Counted from the stretch's first letter, positions 21,270 to 31,952 are shown. The stretch is 64,000 bases of DNA from Ichthyophis bannanicus (GCA_033557465.1 CM066034.1:988381637-988445636), one strand, 5' to 3'. Made by a program: numbers and translations. Notes: generated from the sequence alone by a model not told the origin.

Positions 21270-22689
21270 GGTTGCAACCTACAGTTCACTTCTTCTTAGC
21301 AGAAGTTGTTCACTATTTTTTCTTTAAAACTCTACACATGGTTTCCTTTCTTCGGGACATCTTTTTCCCTCCTAGATATGCTGAGCTGTCAGGATATTCA
21401 TGTCTATGGGTTACAGATTTCTCCTCTTCTTCCTACCAAGAAGAGAAGTTAACACCTATCCCATGATAGTTTTCTGTACCAACATGAACATTTTTTCCTT
21501 CAGCAGACTTACCATATGGTAAGTCACCATTCAGCTCCTGTTTCTCTACCCTCTCATCCAGGGTTTCCCCTGAATGAGTGGTACCATACTGCAGAGCTTC
21601 TCTGCCTTTCATTCCAGTGTAGAGTTTTTTCCTTTGAATAATTCCCTTCTTTTCGCTGGGCAGCTCATCAGACAGGGACAGGAATTTCTCCTCTCCTTTT
21701 GTCTGTTCTCTCTGTTTTACACAGAGAAATTCTCTCTGCTGTCTCATTCAGCAGCTACCCATGCAGGAGTTCTAGTGATTAGACTACTGGTACTTTTCTA
21801 CAAGTTTCCAGTCCGTCTTCCACTACTCTCTCTCTGGCCTTAATAGTGATTCCAAGATAGTGCTTCCATCTATCTTGGATAATCCTAATCACTTCAGGCT
21901 TATCATACGGTCTTCTTTTCTTGCCATCTCCACTTCCTTGGATTGGGCAACAGAGTTGACCAACAACCAGTTTTATTTCCTAATTCTCCTGCATAATGCT
22001 CTCTGCAATCCTCAGAGAAGCTTTCCACTATGGACCCTTGCTAGAGAGCATGGGTTTTTTGTCTATAATGACTATTCTATATGGTTGGGAAAGGCTCTTC
22101 AGTCATTTTCCACGACTGTGAGGGTTCTCCACACCCTGTTATCTCCTGTTATTTTCAGGATATAAGCCTTTTCTGCGTGAATGTCCAAAACGTTTTCCAA
22201 TCCTGCAGGATTATTCTCTTTTTTCCTTGCAGCTTGTCCTCATGGTATCCTACTCTTATGGACAGCACATATTCTACTAGTAACGCATGATACCCCTTGT
22301 ACCCCTCCAGGGGGTCAACTTGGTATCTCCTCCTATGCGTTTTCTCTCCATTTACCATGTCAGAGTTCTACAAGACTCAGGACTTGCTGCTTACAGACCG
22401 ATTTTATCCTCTGTTTTTCACGCAACCATCCTGGTTATTTCTCTGGATAGCATTCCTGCACTATCTTAACCAGGAGAAATAGATTCTCTATATATCTTCT
22501 CAAGTAGGTTCCACCTTCTTGTTCTTAGATGAATCTTTCTCCTTCACATCTCTCATGTGAATGTTCTTATGGGCATATCTCTATTTGCTTAGAGATATGT
22601 ATCCTCAGACATACATATTCATGTATGTATATATCTCTATATACTTCTATAGATACATATGTCTGTAAGCTGTGTGTGCATATGTTATG

Positions 22690-22746
<57 letters not shown>

Positions 22747-23600
22747 ATATATATATATATATAGATATATATATGTGTATTATAAGTAGATATGTCTTTA
22801 CATACTTCTCTCCCTAACTGTCTATGCTATAAAGGTTTTTACCTTCCTAGAGGTTTCAGACAGTGGGCTTGCATATGTTCATACTGTCCCTCAGTATGTC
22901 GGGAGTATTATGCACACAACCACTACTGTGGTATGGACAGCTCCCACTTTACTCTAGGTCTCGCTATCCCTGAAGCACCATGCTTCAATATCTTTCCTAT
23001 CTCTCACCAGCTAGGAAAGACAGCGTGGATTTTCAGTGGTTCTGAGGTTTTCAGCCCTTCACACATTTGTCCTCCTTGGGAATACGGGTTTTCCCATACC
23101 CCTTCTTCCCTCCAGGACTGGGCTAGTTGTCCAAAATCGGTCAGTCTTCCTCTTTTGCTCCTACATGTTAATGACTCTGTAGCTAAAAGAGTTTCAGCTT
23201 TTTCCCACAAAGCTTTCCACTGAAGACCTGCCGTTTTCATACTACCCCAGTTGACACCTGGGTCACCTGCCAATTCCAGATTTGGACCTTCACCTTCACC
23301 GCCGTGAGGTCACCTTGAGGATCCTCTACTGAATCTCCAGTAGACTCCATCAGCCTCTCTACTTCCTGCAGTCCAGTAGGTAAGGTCCATATTGTGATTG
23401 CTCATTCAATATTTTTAATGGTAACTATCATACATACCAAGGACTCTTCTCCTGTAGTCCTTAGGTTAGCTGTTTTTCCTACAGCTCCTCTCTTTTCAAC
23501 TCCTACCCACCATCCCTCATGGGATGCCAGAGGTCCATGTGTGGGAAGTGCAGTCCTGTGTCCACGGACACGCATTTTATGGGATCTCCCCCTGGCATCT
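21270..23600 (+). other. DIRS internal region with no recognisable polymerase
   Basis: Pyrimidine-rich sequence broken into short ORFs in all frames. I looked for an RT palm box, an RNase H signature and the recombinase RVSEL-type box and found none. The last roughly 40 bp before the internal complementary region (AGTCCCCATATGTGAAGAC) match the end of the other DIRS copy (near 51795). It contains an (AT)n microsatellite at 22694-22770. Confidence 0.6.
22694..22770. repeat. (AT)n microsatellite
   Basis: About 38 AT units with single C or G interruptions near 22743 and 22763. Confidence 0.95.
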
Positions 23601-23613
23601 ATAGCTAGGCAGT

Positions 23614-23712
23614 CCCCATATGTGAAGACTCATTCCTGCTTGTTCCTGGAGATAGCACAGTTACTTACCTGTAACAGGTGATCTCTGGGAACAGCAGGAA
23701 TAAGTCTTCACA
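23614..23712 (+). repeat. DIRS internal complementary region
   Basis: The left part (23614-23654) is the complement of the element's left tip. The right part (23655-23712, including CAGTTACTTACCTGTAACAG) is the complement of the right tip up to 23977. In DIRS replication this region templates the joining of the two ends of a circular cDNA. Confidence 0.9.
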
Positions 23713-23797
23713 ACCCACCCACCTCCCCTAGGAGTTATATCTCTTTATCTATCTTCCTTTCCTCTTTCTCTCTCTCTTTGTCTCAGCTATGAAACTC

Positions 23798-23955
23798 AAC
23801 TGAGGAAAGACAGTTGGAAAGGCAGCACGCAGGCGCTGTGGGATGCTCCGAAAAGCTTTCTGATTGGACGCTGGGGAGCGTTCCCGCGCAGCCTCCGTCG
23901 GTACCGACGTACCCCCATATGTGAAGACTTATTCCTGCTGTTCCCAGAGATCACC
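23798..23955 (+). repeat. DIRS right inverted terminal repeat
   Basis: Inverted match to 18884-19042, followed by a right-end-specific extension to about 23977 that is complementary to the internal region. Confidence 0.9.
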
Positions 23956-24339
23956 TGTTACAGGTAAGTAACTGTGCTTTATTCAAAATTTCTTCCTAAG
24001 GCTTTTTAATGAACAAGTGATTTTGAACTATTATATTAGGATGTTTTTGGCTAATGATTGATAAAGTTATCCTAAATTTGGGCAATACACACTTTAGCCA
24101 AGGTCTTTTTTTCTACATTTTTGTTAAAAAAATAAAATACAATTGCGTTCAGTATCTGTACAGAATACTTACATGGGTAAATAATAAATTTGAACTTTAA
24201 TGTTTGTATAAGTTGCTGTTCCTCTATCTCCATTATGTGCTGGTAATCTAATCACATTTGTTGTTTAGATTTACAGTGTTCAGTAAACCATATCTTCTAC
24301 GTCCTGCTCTAGAGGAAATATAAACTAAATGAATCTTAC

Positions 24340-24347
24340 CTGGAAAT
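24340..24347 (-). CDS. ABLIM1: ABLIM 8-nt microexon
   Basis: On the minus strand this is ATTTCCAG, preceded by the strong acceptor TTTGCTTTTCAG and followed by the consensus donor GTAAGATT. Upstream splicing joins the G left by the 61-nt exon to AT (Asp), then TTC CAG (Phe-Gln), then TCC CTT CCT of the 75-nt exon. The product reads GIQ-DFQ-SLPDG. I recall the equivalent human segment as GVR-DYQ-TLPDG, so both length and residues fit. Adding these 8 nt makes the nine-exon total (752 nt) an open frame to the stop, and omitting them gives an early TGA. It was found by reading for the expected codons, so transcript evidence would be decisive. Confidence 0.85.
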
Positions 24348-24462
24348 CTGAAAAGCAAACCACAAAAAAAGTACAATTAGAGTGAAAAGATATGATACAT
24401 AAGCCTCTTTCTAGCAAACAGTAATAGCAGTATTAAGCTGGTCAATCAAATTCTACCATAAA

Positions 24463-25350
24463 ATGGAACCTCTTTATAAAACAAAATGCATTAGTTGGGG
24501 GTACTTCTTCCTGGTATTTTATTTTTCACCTCATATTCTTTCTTTAGTTAATTTAAAAATACTTGCAGGACTACCAACCAGGGCCGACCCAAGGGTTTCT
24601 GCCGCCCCATCACTGCCACCTGCCGCCGATTACGTCTTGTGGGGGGGCGGCAGTTGTGACAAAGTGGGTCCTTCTAGCCCGTCTAATGAAGCTAAAAAGC
24701 CAGGAACAGGAGTAGAGCTGTGCTGTAAACAAAAGCACATGGCTCCTGGTTACCGTGGGAACCGAGCACAGGGGCAGGAGAAACACCGGTGCTATCATTC
24801 AGGGAGTGAGTCATGGGGTAATGCAGGACACCTACTAGGGGGTGGAGTTGAGCACTGCCCTGGAATTCACCCTATTAAAGAAAGCCCAGTTGAGCTTATG
24901 ATAGAGAAGGAAGAGAGGGAAAGGAGGATGGAAGGAGGAAATGAAGAGTTGGCTGAAGAAGCAGGAAGTGAGGCATATGAGCTGGAGAGAGAAGCTATTG
25001 AGAGCTACACTGAAGACAGCTATGCCCAGAGTAAGCCTGAGTCTCTATGGAAAGGAGAGACGGATTCCTTCTTGAGGAGGAGAAAGAAAGAAACCCCGAG
25101 GCCAGGATATAACAAAGGCAGAAGGGATTCTCTGCAATATCCAGGGGAGCACGGGAGAGACAGAAAGCCTAGGAGGCAAGTGAAATGCTATGAGCAGGGC
25201 TTAGGTTGGGAACCTACAGCTGTTCAAAAGCACCAGAGAAAACCTCCACCTGTAAGGCTGAAATGTAGGCCAAAAGGCTTGAATGTAATTAATTACCGTG
25301 ACTGTTTGTACCCAGAGGGTTGGTGCTGGGAAAAGAATACTGGGGCTTGA
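24463..25350 (+). CDS. unrecognised 295-codon ORF
   Basis: I do not recognise this protein. The first 30 residues are hydrophobic with two Phe-rich runs, but they look like chance intron translation. From about residue 125 it becomes Glu/Arg/Lys-rich and hydrophilic (EKEERERRMEGG, RRRKKETPRPG). A second short frame (25298-25561) continues with acidic text (VNGIVSLR at its end). The C-terminal half has biased, non-random composition and no stops, which suggests repeat-derived coding sequence such as the leader or gag of a retroelement. No RT, protease or transposase motif is nearby. It lies antisense in the 3.4-6.1 kb intron region of ABLIM, just right of the microexon. Confidence 0.25.
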   Translation: MEPLYKTKCISWGYFFLVFYFSPHILSLVNLKILAGLPTRADPRVSAAPSLPPAADYVLWGGGSCDKVGPSSPSNEAKKPGTGVELCCKQKHMAPGYRGNRAQGQEKHRCYHSGSESWGNAGHLLGGGVEHCPGIHPIKESPVELMIEKEERERRMEGGNEELAEEAGSEAYELEREAIESYTEDSYAQSKPESLWKGETDSFLRRRKKETPRPGYNKGRRDSLQYPGEHGRDRKPRRQVKCYEQGLGWEPTAVQKHQRKPPPVRLKCRPKGLNVINYRDCLYPEGWCWEKNTGA

Positions 25351-25564
25351 TAATCGGTGTGAAAGCCAGTTTTTGACCCAAGCATATCGGGTAAAGCCTG
25401 GAGCAGTAGGAAAGGGCGTGGCACCAGCAGTGCCGGTTCAAACATTTCCTTATGACCAGGAGGAATTGATGGACTGTGAACCAGAGTGTATTGATACTGG
25501 AGAAGATATAGATATAATGGACTGTACATTATCTCTGGTCAATGGAATAGTTTCATTACGGTGA

Positions 25565-26396
25565 AAGCCTGCTTGAAAAGAGAGTACAGCACAGATAGCA
25601 CGTGGAAACAGAGAGCTGTGAGGAAACAGCGTGGTTTTGTTTGAATGTTTGTTTTCACCTTGGTTAATGCTGAAGAAAGCCTTTTTTCTGTTAAGGAACT
25701 TTTGTTTGTCCAAATACCAGTAAGTGCCTGGATTGTGTTTTCTGTTCATGGTAAAATCCACCCCGGGAGAGGAAATAAAATCCTTTGGTTGCTTAACCAC
25801 TTTTTCCACAACTGCTCCTTATTGAGTGAGTGAAAAGACTACATTTCCCAAGGGGCATTGCTCCAGGATCTGTGAAACATCTAATTCAATAGGGAAAAAC
25901 CCACTCCCTTAACCTCTACTCGGGGGTTTAAGGAGAGCTGGTGACACAGTACAGAAGCATTTTAAAAGCAATGGCTTTGGGCCGCTGCTTTATTGCTCGT
26001 GGCAAGCCACGTGCTTCAGCACACATGGCCTGCCGCTTTTGACCCTCCTCCGAGAGTAAGTTGCATTGAAGGGGGATCGGAAGCAACAGGTCACGTATGC
26101 CAAAGCACATGGCCTGCTGCAGGCAACAAAGTAAAGGCACAAAGCTGCCCACCTAGGTTAGCCACCACCTAGTGGACGGGATGGCCCTGACTACAAGTCC
26201 CAGAATGCTTGGATTTTTAAACCAGAACTGACTCCTGATGGACTGGAGGGAGGTAGTTAAACCAAAGAGGACTCCTTTATGCTGCAGCAACAGAGCAGTG
26301 ATGTCACTCTGGCTCCTTGGGGAAATGACAAAACCAAGTGAGATCATGGGCTGCACCGTTGCTGCTACAGAAAAATGGATACTTCCAGCAATGGCA
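25565..26396. other. intron; no gene seen
   Basis: Nothing recognisable. A short stretch CTACAAGTCCCAGAATGC near 26191 resembles the tip sequence of several vertebrate DNA-transposon MITEs, but no partner arm was found. Confidence 0.35.
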
Positions 26397-26605
26397 AATT
26401 TGCCAAGTTACCCAGTTCCAGAAGTGAGATTTTAATCCGGTCCTGTATTTCTGACAGTCTCATTCTGATGCATTATGATACCTGTAGCACTGATTCCAAT
26501 GGCTAAATTCAGGAACTATACACACCATACTGCACTGCAGTGCAAATTTAAAACCAGAACTGGCAAAAAAGCTCACTGCTGGAACTGAGTAACTTGGCAA
26601 CCCTA
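26397..26605. mobile_element. hAT-like MITE
   Basis: The arms are TTGCCAAGTTACCCAGTTCC (26400 on) and, inverted, TTGCCAAGTTACTCAGTTCC (about 26576-26600), with AATTTAAAACCAGAACTGGC near the right arm. CAATGG flanks both ends, which is an imperfect target duplication. The right tip (CAACCCTA) matches that of the element at 57626-57827. Confidence 0.6.
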
Positions 26606-27750
26606 CAATGGTAAAGTTATTCTCGTCAAGGCACCAAAGGATCCACTTCGGCAAAAATGCTTTCTAATGAATATGGTGCTCAGAAGGCATAGTCTTCTCT
26701 TAATGCATAGACTAGGCTGGCAAGGTTCTCAAATGAACTCCAGCGTAGCAAGGTCCAGGTGCTGCTGTGGAGAAAAGGCAACGTGATCACTGCTCGAGGA
26801 GCTCCACTAGCTGCTTGTGGAGGACGCACAACTAAAAGCCAATGTAGGCCATGCCAGGCTGTTAAAGGAGGAAAAGCCTGGAGGGAGAGGGAAATTTTAG
26901 GGTGAAGAATAATACCAAAGAGAGGAAAAAGATGATGATGGAGGAAGAGAGGATGGAAAGGGAAAGAAGAAATTAGAGGGGAAGGTGGAAAGAGAGAGAG
27001 GCTGGGAAGGAAATAGATATCTACGGTAATTACATAACAGCCTCAGTGAATGGCTGATATGAGACGAATAGCGTTATGTTCAGGCCAGTAGCATAAATTT
27101 TGCCCATTCAAACTCCAGAATGTGGGGGGACCCAGGCAGGTAGGGAGCCCAAACGGTGGCGTGGCAAACTTACTTTAATTTGTTTGCCGCACTGCCTCCA
27201 CTTCACCCCGCGACTTTTATTTCCCAACTGAAGTCTTGTGAAAACAACCGCACCACGAGACTTCGGCCCAGGAGGAACACCCGCCGGGCCTGGAGCAGAG
27301 GCAGCACGACAAACAACTTAAAAGCAAGTTTGCTACATGGGGGTGTGTGTGACAATGCTGATCACTGTGAGGAGGGCACGGCAATGGGGAGGGGGTTTGC
27401 CATGGAGAGAGCCTTGACATCAAAATGCAGTGCTCTCCTCCAAGGAAAGCGGGCGGTATGATCATAACACATGCAGTGAACTGACCACCCTCTTTTCTGA
27501 GGCCCTAACCAAGGATAGGGGAACTTCCTCAAGAGTATTGACATTACAAGGAACATGCACTATACTCTGCGATACAGGAGCAGTGAGGTTGCTAAATGAA
27601 TGACCCACAAAGGAAATGCCTGAACTCTTGATAATTGCGGTTCAGTCATCGCCGAGTAGCACAAAAGACTCTTTGCTGCCTTTTATTAAGGAGGAGGAGG
27701 AAACTGTCCATGCTTGGTTTCATTTCTCATGCAACACATACGCTTCTTAC
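26606..27750. other. intron; no gene seen
   Basis: A purine-rich GA stretch covers about 26870-27010. No coding or repeat structure can be supported. Confidence 0.35.
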
Positions 27751-27811
27751 CTTGAATACCAACACTAACGTCCCCAAAACTGTTAAACTGAGCAAAATCC
27801 GTAGACACGGG
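27751..27811 (-). CDS. ABLIM1: ABLIM exon: PVSTDFAQFNSFGDVS segment
   Basis: This is a 61-nt exon: 20 codons, then one G (phase 1). The acceptor is TTTTCTCACTACAG and the donor is CAAG/GTAAGA. It encodes PVSTDFAQFNSFGDVSVGIQ, a linker segment strongly conserved in the family (recalled human version differs by Tyr for Phe at two places). The split G is completed by the 8-nt microexon downstream. Confidence 0.93.
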
Positions 27812-28180
27812 CTGTAGTGAGAAAACAGTGCACAGATGTGATAAGAACAGCATAAACCTCTTCACCAAAATGCTTCCTCCTGATCCTGCTGGAGCTATGA
27901 CTTCACAAACTTTCATTTGGGGGGTTTCTAGCACTTTCAACTCTCTTCCCCCTCCCCCCTTCTGGAAAAGCCATTAGAATCCCTGTCCTGTGTGTCACCG
28001 TTGAGCAATGACAGAGGATTGCCTCTCTTCTGATAACCCTGCACACTTTCCACACATCCCCAACAAGTTATAAGTGTTGTCCCTGCAGCATCCCTGCAAG
28101 ACACACACACAAAGGAAAACACACATTCAACATGAGACACAAATATATCCAAACTTCTACAGAAGACAGGCAGATAATTC
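27812..28180. other. intron; no gene seen
   Basis: Nothing recognisable. A short CA-rich run lies near 28097-28130. Confidence 0.35.
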
Positions 28181-28436
28181 ATGTGAGCTGAAGCCCTGGA
28201 CACATCATGCGAAGAGAAAGATCATTAGAAAAGATACCATGCTTGACAAGGTTGAAGGTCAACACAAAAGTCAAAGCCTGGCAATGCAATGACTCAATAC
28301 AACAACAGCAGCTATGGATGCCACTCTATCAAGAATTAGGCACTTGACTGCAGACTGAATACAGTTCAGGACAACTATCCACAGGGTTGCCATGAGTGGA
28401 CATGGACTCAATGGCACTTAACAGCAACAGCTGAAC
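28181..28436 (+). pseudogene. RTE/BovB-like LINE, 3' end
   Basis: GHIMRRE in one frame followed by a basic stretch matches the extreme C terminus of RTE ORF2. The tail GGTTGCCATGAGTGGACATG and GACTCAATGGCACTTAACAG is the conserved RTE 3' end. It is 5'-truncated, as is usual for target-primed insertions. Confidence 0.6.
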
Positions 28437-29250
28437 CCCAAGCAGCAACAAATCCCACAGCAAAATGCCATATCATGTCTTGTTCTCTTCTTGTACTAAC
28501 TTGTGCAACAGCATCTAATATTAAATCTACAACTTCAGCTCAGGACTTTCTAGGAATTTGGTGACCATTATCACTGGAGGCAGGAAGAACAAAAGGAAGC
28601 ATCTCACATGTGCTGACTTTCCCTTCAGAACTAATCCCAGTACAGAGGGTCTCATCCTTCAAGGGTCTCTAGAGAACAATTTTTCCAAATGGGAGATTTG
28701 TGCATACCTTGACAGTAATGTACCTCACTCCTAAGCCAGGATATATGGAGTATGATTTCAGTCTCTCAAATTTACTGCTAATGCTCACTGTAGCACTTGC
28801 ATCATGCCATAAACAGCCTCCCTCTGGAATTCATAAGATGTAACACATAGAAGCAACCTGTCAAGGTGTAATAGGAAATTCCTCTGAATCAGGCCTGTGG
28901 TTCCCAATATGATATGAAATGTTGTTATCTTCCTGCCACATTTATTGGTCCCTGACTGCATTTCTTGATACTGGAGGATCTTCTCCCTCTCAAAGTAACT
29001 TATAGAATATTTGGAACTAAACACCTCTCAATGCTTTTGTGGTGTTTTTCTCCTTTCCGACTATGTCTGGTTTTCTTGCATCCAACTTCTTATCAGTGGG
29101 AATAGGAGTATCTCAGTTGATCATAACCTTTTCATTCTCCATACTTCTCTTAGGGTTGTGGTTCCAGTGCTTTTCCATCACAGCGATGTTGTAGTGTTTA
29201 GTGGATGAGATGGGTCAATTTATTATGTCTTTCTGTATAGAGATTTTCTG
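28437..29250. other. intron; no gene seen
   Basis: No recognisable coding, RNA or repeat structure. Confidence 0.35.
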
Positions 29251-29911
29251 CCATTAGAACTTAACAGAACTCAACCAAAGAACGGCAGAAGGAAACCTCC
29301 AAAAAGCAAGCCAAGGGAAAAACAACAGAAATGGAGGCGGACAACAGCCACGCAGTAATGCGTATCCAACATGCAAACTTTATTGGGGGACCCGACTCAG
29401 CTGAGTTTCGGCAAAACTCGCCTGCATCTGGGGTCCCTCAAAATAGTGCAGAGCTTTACCTTTCTAAAGCTTCAGATAGTTAGCTGATCTAGCAGGTCTT
29501 CATAGCTCTAGTCCCTGCCTGATGCTTCAGAAAGGTACAACTCTGATTTCAGGACAAAGCGGCATATAAATCATTCTAAATAAAAAATAAATAAAATTAA
29601 CTCTGTGTTGGATCTTGATGTTAGGAATGATGAACTGACATCAGATGGAGTGTGGTTTTCATGGTGAACTTAATGTACTCTATCAAGCCAGAATTTATTC
29701 TATACATTTCAAGGCAATTTATTATCCAAGAGGGCATGATGCTATCAAAGGCTTTCTTATAGTCTAGCCATGCTTGAGGGACCCCTGATGCAGGTGAGAT
29801 TTGCTGAAGCTCAGCTGAGTCAGGTCCCTCAAAGTTTGCAAGTTGGATACGTGTTCCTGAGTGGCTGTTGTCTACCTCCATTTCTGTTGTTCTTCCATTA
29901 GAACTTAACAG
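29251..29911. mobile_element. inverted-repeat chimera carrying a LINE RT fragment, 17-bp target duplication
   Basis: A perfect 17-bp direct repeat, CCATTAGAACTTAACAG, bounds the unit (29251-29267 and 29895-29911). Inside, two arms of about 118 bp (29321-29440 and 29774-29891) are inverted copies of each other at roughly 85-90 percent identity. Between the arms, 29607-29773 is a piece of LINE reverse transcriptase on the minus strand (DYKKAFDSIMPSWI, then CLEMYRIN). Closely similar text lies at 31081-31260. The long direct repeat points to target-primed retroposition, and the inverted arms suggest snap-back or twin priming. Confidence 0.7.
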
Positions 29912-29989
29912 TCAGCTACGTGATAAGCAATTATTTCCAGCTCTTTCTTACAGAATCTATATACAGTATATCTATTTTGCCAGTTTTTT

Positions 29990-31333
29990 TCTATGCCTGC
30001 TGTAAACCATCTTGTCCATAATCCTCTGACCTCGGCTGCAACTATCAATCTCTAACCCTTTAGTTTTGGTTCACCTCTTCTTAACTATTCATATGTTTGG
30101 TTTTGATTGACAAATGGTTCTTGGAGTAACACTTTGTATTTCCCACTGTATTTGTGCATTTGCCACTTGATTCTTTTTGTTTGCTGATCTAATTTTTTGA
30201 AGAGTTTTTTTCTATTGTTTTTCAAAGTTTGTTGCTTCTTTATCTGCGTTTGCTGGTGGATTCTTACCCATTCCTTCTATTTGTCAGAATGCATGTACAG
30301 TTTTAATGATGGAGACAGATTCTGTATATTTATTTTCATATTTCAGCACTTTTTCACATATTTGAATCTGATAATACTGTTAAGTAAGCCTGGAGGCCTA
30401 TGATAGCAGCTCTGTATGGATAAGCAATTTCTATAAGCCCCACTCCTCCTTGGGCTCTAGGGATGTGGAGTCTCAGCATACATTGTTTCTTATATATTAT
30501 CTCATAGGCATGGAGGAGTTTTCTTGTTCGCACATCCAGGTTTTTCAAGATCTTTAAGAGGCCAGTCTATAGTTCCAAAGCTTTGAATACAGGAATTGCT
30601 ATCCAATTAATGGTTTGTATCTTCTGCCACGATGTTAAAGCAGTTTTCAATATTTCTTTTAATCTCCTATAATGTTCATTACTGATCTTTTCTCAGTAAA
30701 TTTTGCTTGTTGTTCCTTCCTCTATGCCTAAATATCTATATACTCCTTCTTATTCAAGTTCCCTGATGTCATAGTCCTCAGTCAGGGAGATATTTTCAGT
30801 TTTCTTCAATTTTTTTCTGAGGAAGCTTGCCTTAGCAGATATGTCATGGCCAAAAGTTATCTTGATGCCATCTGAGATGCTGTTTACTATACAGAGTTGT
30901 TCCACTAATTGTTGGTCACTGGAACTGCAGAGCTACAGGTCAACTAAAAACAGTAAGTGTGATGTTACCTCTGGGTTGTTGCCTTCATTAGGAATAAGGT
31001 TGAATCCGTATCCCAAAGAGTTAATAAGGGCACTCAGTGGATTAAGCACCATATAAAATAAAAATGGCGAGAGTTTCCCTGAAAATTTCCCCACTGGATC
31101 TTGATGTTAGGAATGATGAACTGATCATTTTCATACATCAGACTGAGTGTGGTTTGCCACATTTTCAAGGTAGACTTAATGTACTCGATCAAGCCAGGAT
31201 TTATTCTATACATTTCAAGGCAATTTATTATCCAACATGCAGGATGCTATCAAAGGCAATTATAGTCAATCTATGCTATATTGAGATTTTTGTTTTACTT
31301 AGCAATAGTCATGATGACCTTATTCAACATTAA
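29990..31333 (-). pseudogene. degenerate non-LTR retrotransposon (RT to C-terminus)
   Basis: The minus strand carries an RT block near 31260-31081 (degraded IDYKKAFDS-like text, then MYRINPGLIEYIK-like text). Further downstream, at 30548-30354, it has NLDVRTRKLLHAYEIIYKK and LHIPRAQGGVGLIEIAYPY. These are C-terminal blocks of a site-unspecific or R-type LINE whose clade I cannot fix. Many stops. An L2 copy (31335-31952) splits it from its 5' part (31953-32640), which ends in LKGLRSSKILRKVQN-like text near 32590. Confidence 0.6.
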
Positions 31334-31334
31334 C

Positions 31335-31952
31335 TGGTCTTTGATTCCATATGTTCCCCTATTATCATCTCTCTCCCCTTCAATCTGTTCAACAATCTGC
31401 TGTGCGACTAATCTTCTGCCAGCCTCATCATGCTCATATTACCCCCTCTTCTCAAGTCACTTCATTAGCTCCTTATCTGTTTCCGCATTCAGTTCAAACT
31501 TCTCCTGCTGACCTATAAGTGCATTCACTCTGCAGCTCCTCACTACCTTTCCTTTCTTATCTCTCCCTACAGCCCTCCTCGGGAACTCTGCTCTTCTGGC
31601 AAATCACTTCTATCTGTGCCTTTCTCTTCTATTGCTAACTCCAGACTTAGTTCCTTTCACCTTGTTGCTCCTTATGCCTGGAACAAACTACCAGAGTCTG
31701 TATGTCACGTACCTTCTCCGGCCCTTTTCAAATCCAGGCTGAAAACTCACCTCTTCGCTGCCGCTTTCGGATCTTGACTCACCTGGTCTCCTTTGTGTTT
31801 CCTTACCATTCCCCCTAGATGTATCCCGTGTTGTCTGTCTTTGCTAAATTGTAAGCTCTCATGAGTAGGGACCATCTTTTACATGTGTCTGTGTAGCGCT
31901 GCGTACGTCTTGTAACACTATACAAATGCTCAGTGGTAGTAGTAGTATTGCT
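31335..31952 (+). pseudogene. L2 LINE, 3' end
   Basis: A degenerate C terminus (LQSAARLIF, HAHITPLLKSLHWLPI, then FHLVAPYAWNKLPESV) is followed by the L2 3' tail GTAGCGCTGCGTACGTCTTG, CACTATACAAATGC and a (GTA)n run. It is inserted into the preceding LINE on the opposite strand. Confidence 0.85.

Larger units (their letters stand above)
18880..23977 (+). mobile_element. DIRS-like tyrosine-recombinase retrotransposon, gag only
   Basis: A 5.1-kb element with the structural hallmarks of DIRS1. The inverted terminal repeats (about 18884-19042 and 23798-23955) share CATATGGGGGTACGTCGG and the palindrome CGTCGGTACCGACG. The internal complementary region at 23614-23712 consists of the complement of the left outer end (23614-23654) joined to the complement of the right outer end (23655-23712). 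This is the junction of a circular intermediate. ORF1 (19257-21260) is intact. From 21270 to 23600 I find no RT, RNase H, methyltransferase or recombinase motif in any frame, so it looks non-autonomous. It fills about 5.1 of the 6.1 kb between the ABLIM microexon and the 75-nt exon, antisense to the gene. Confidence 0.9.

Noticed and set aside
22529..22789. 86-codon ORF in the DIRS interior
   Set aside because: Its second half is an (AT)n microsatellite read as Tyr-Ile repeats.
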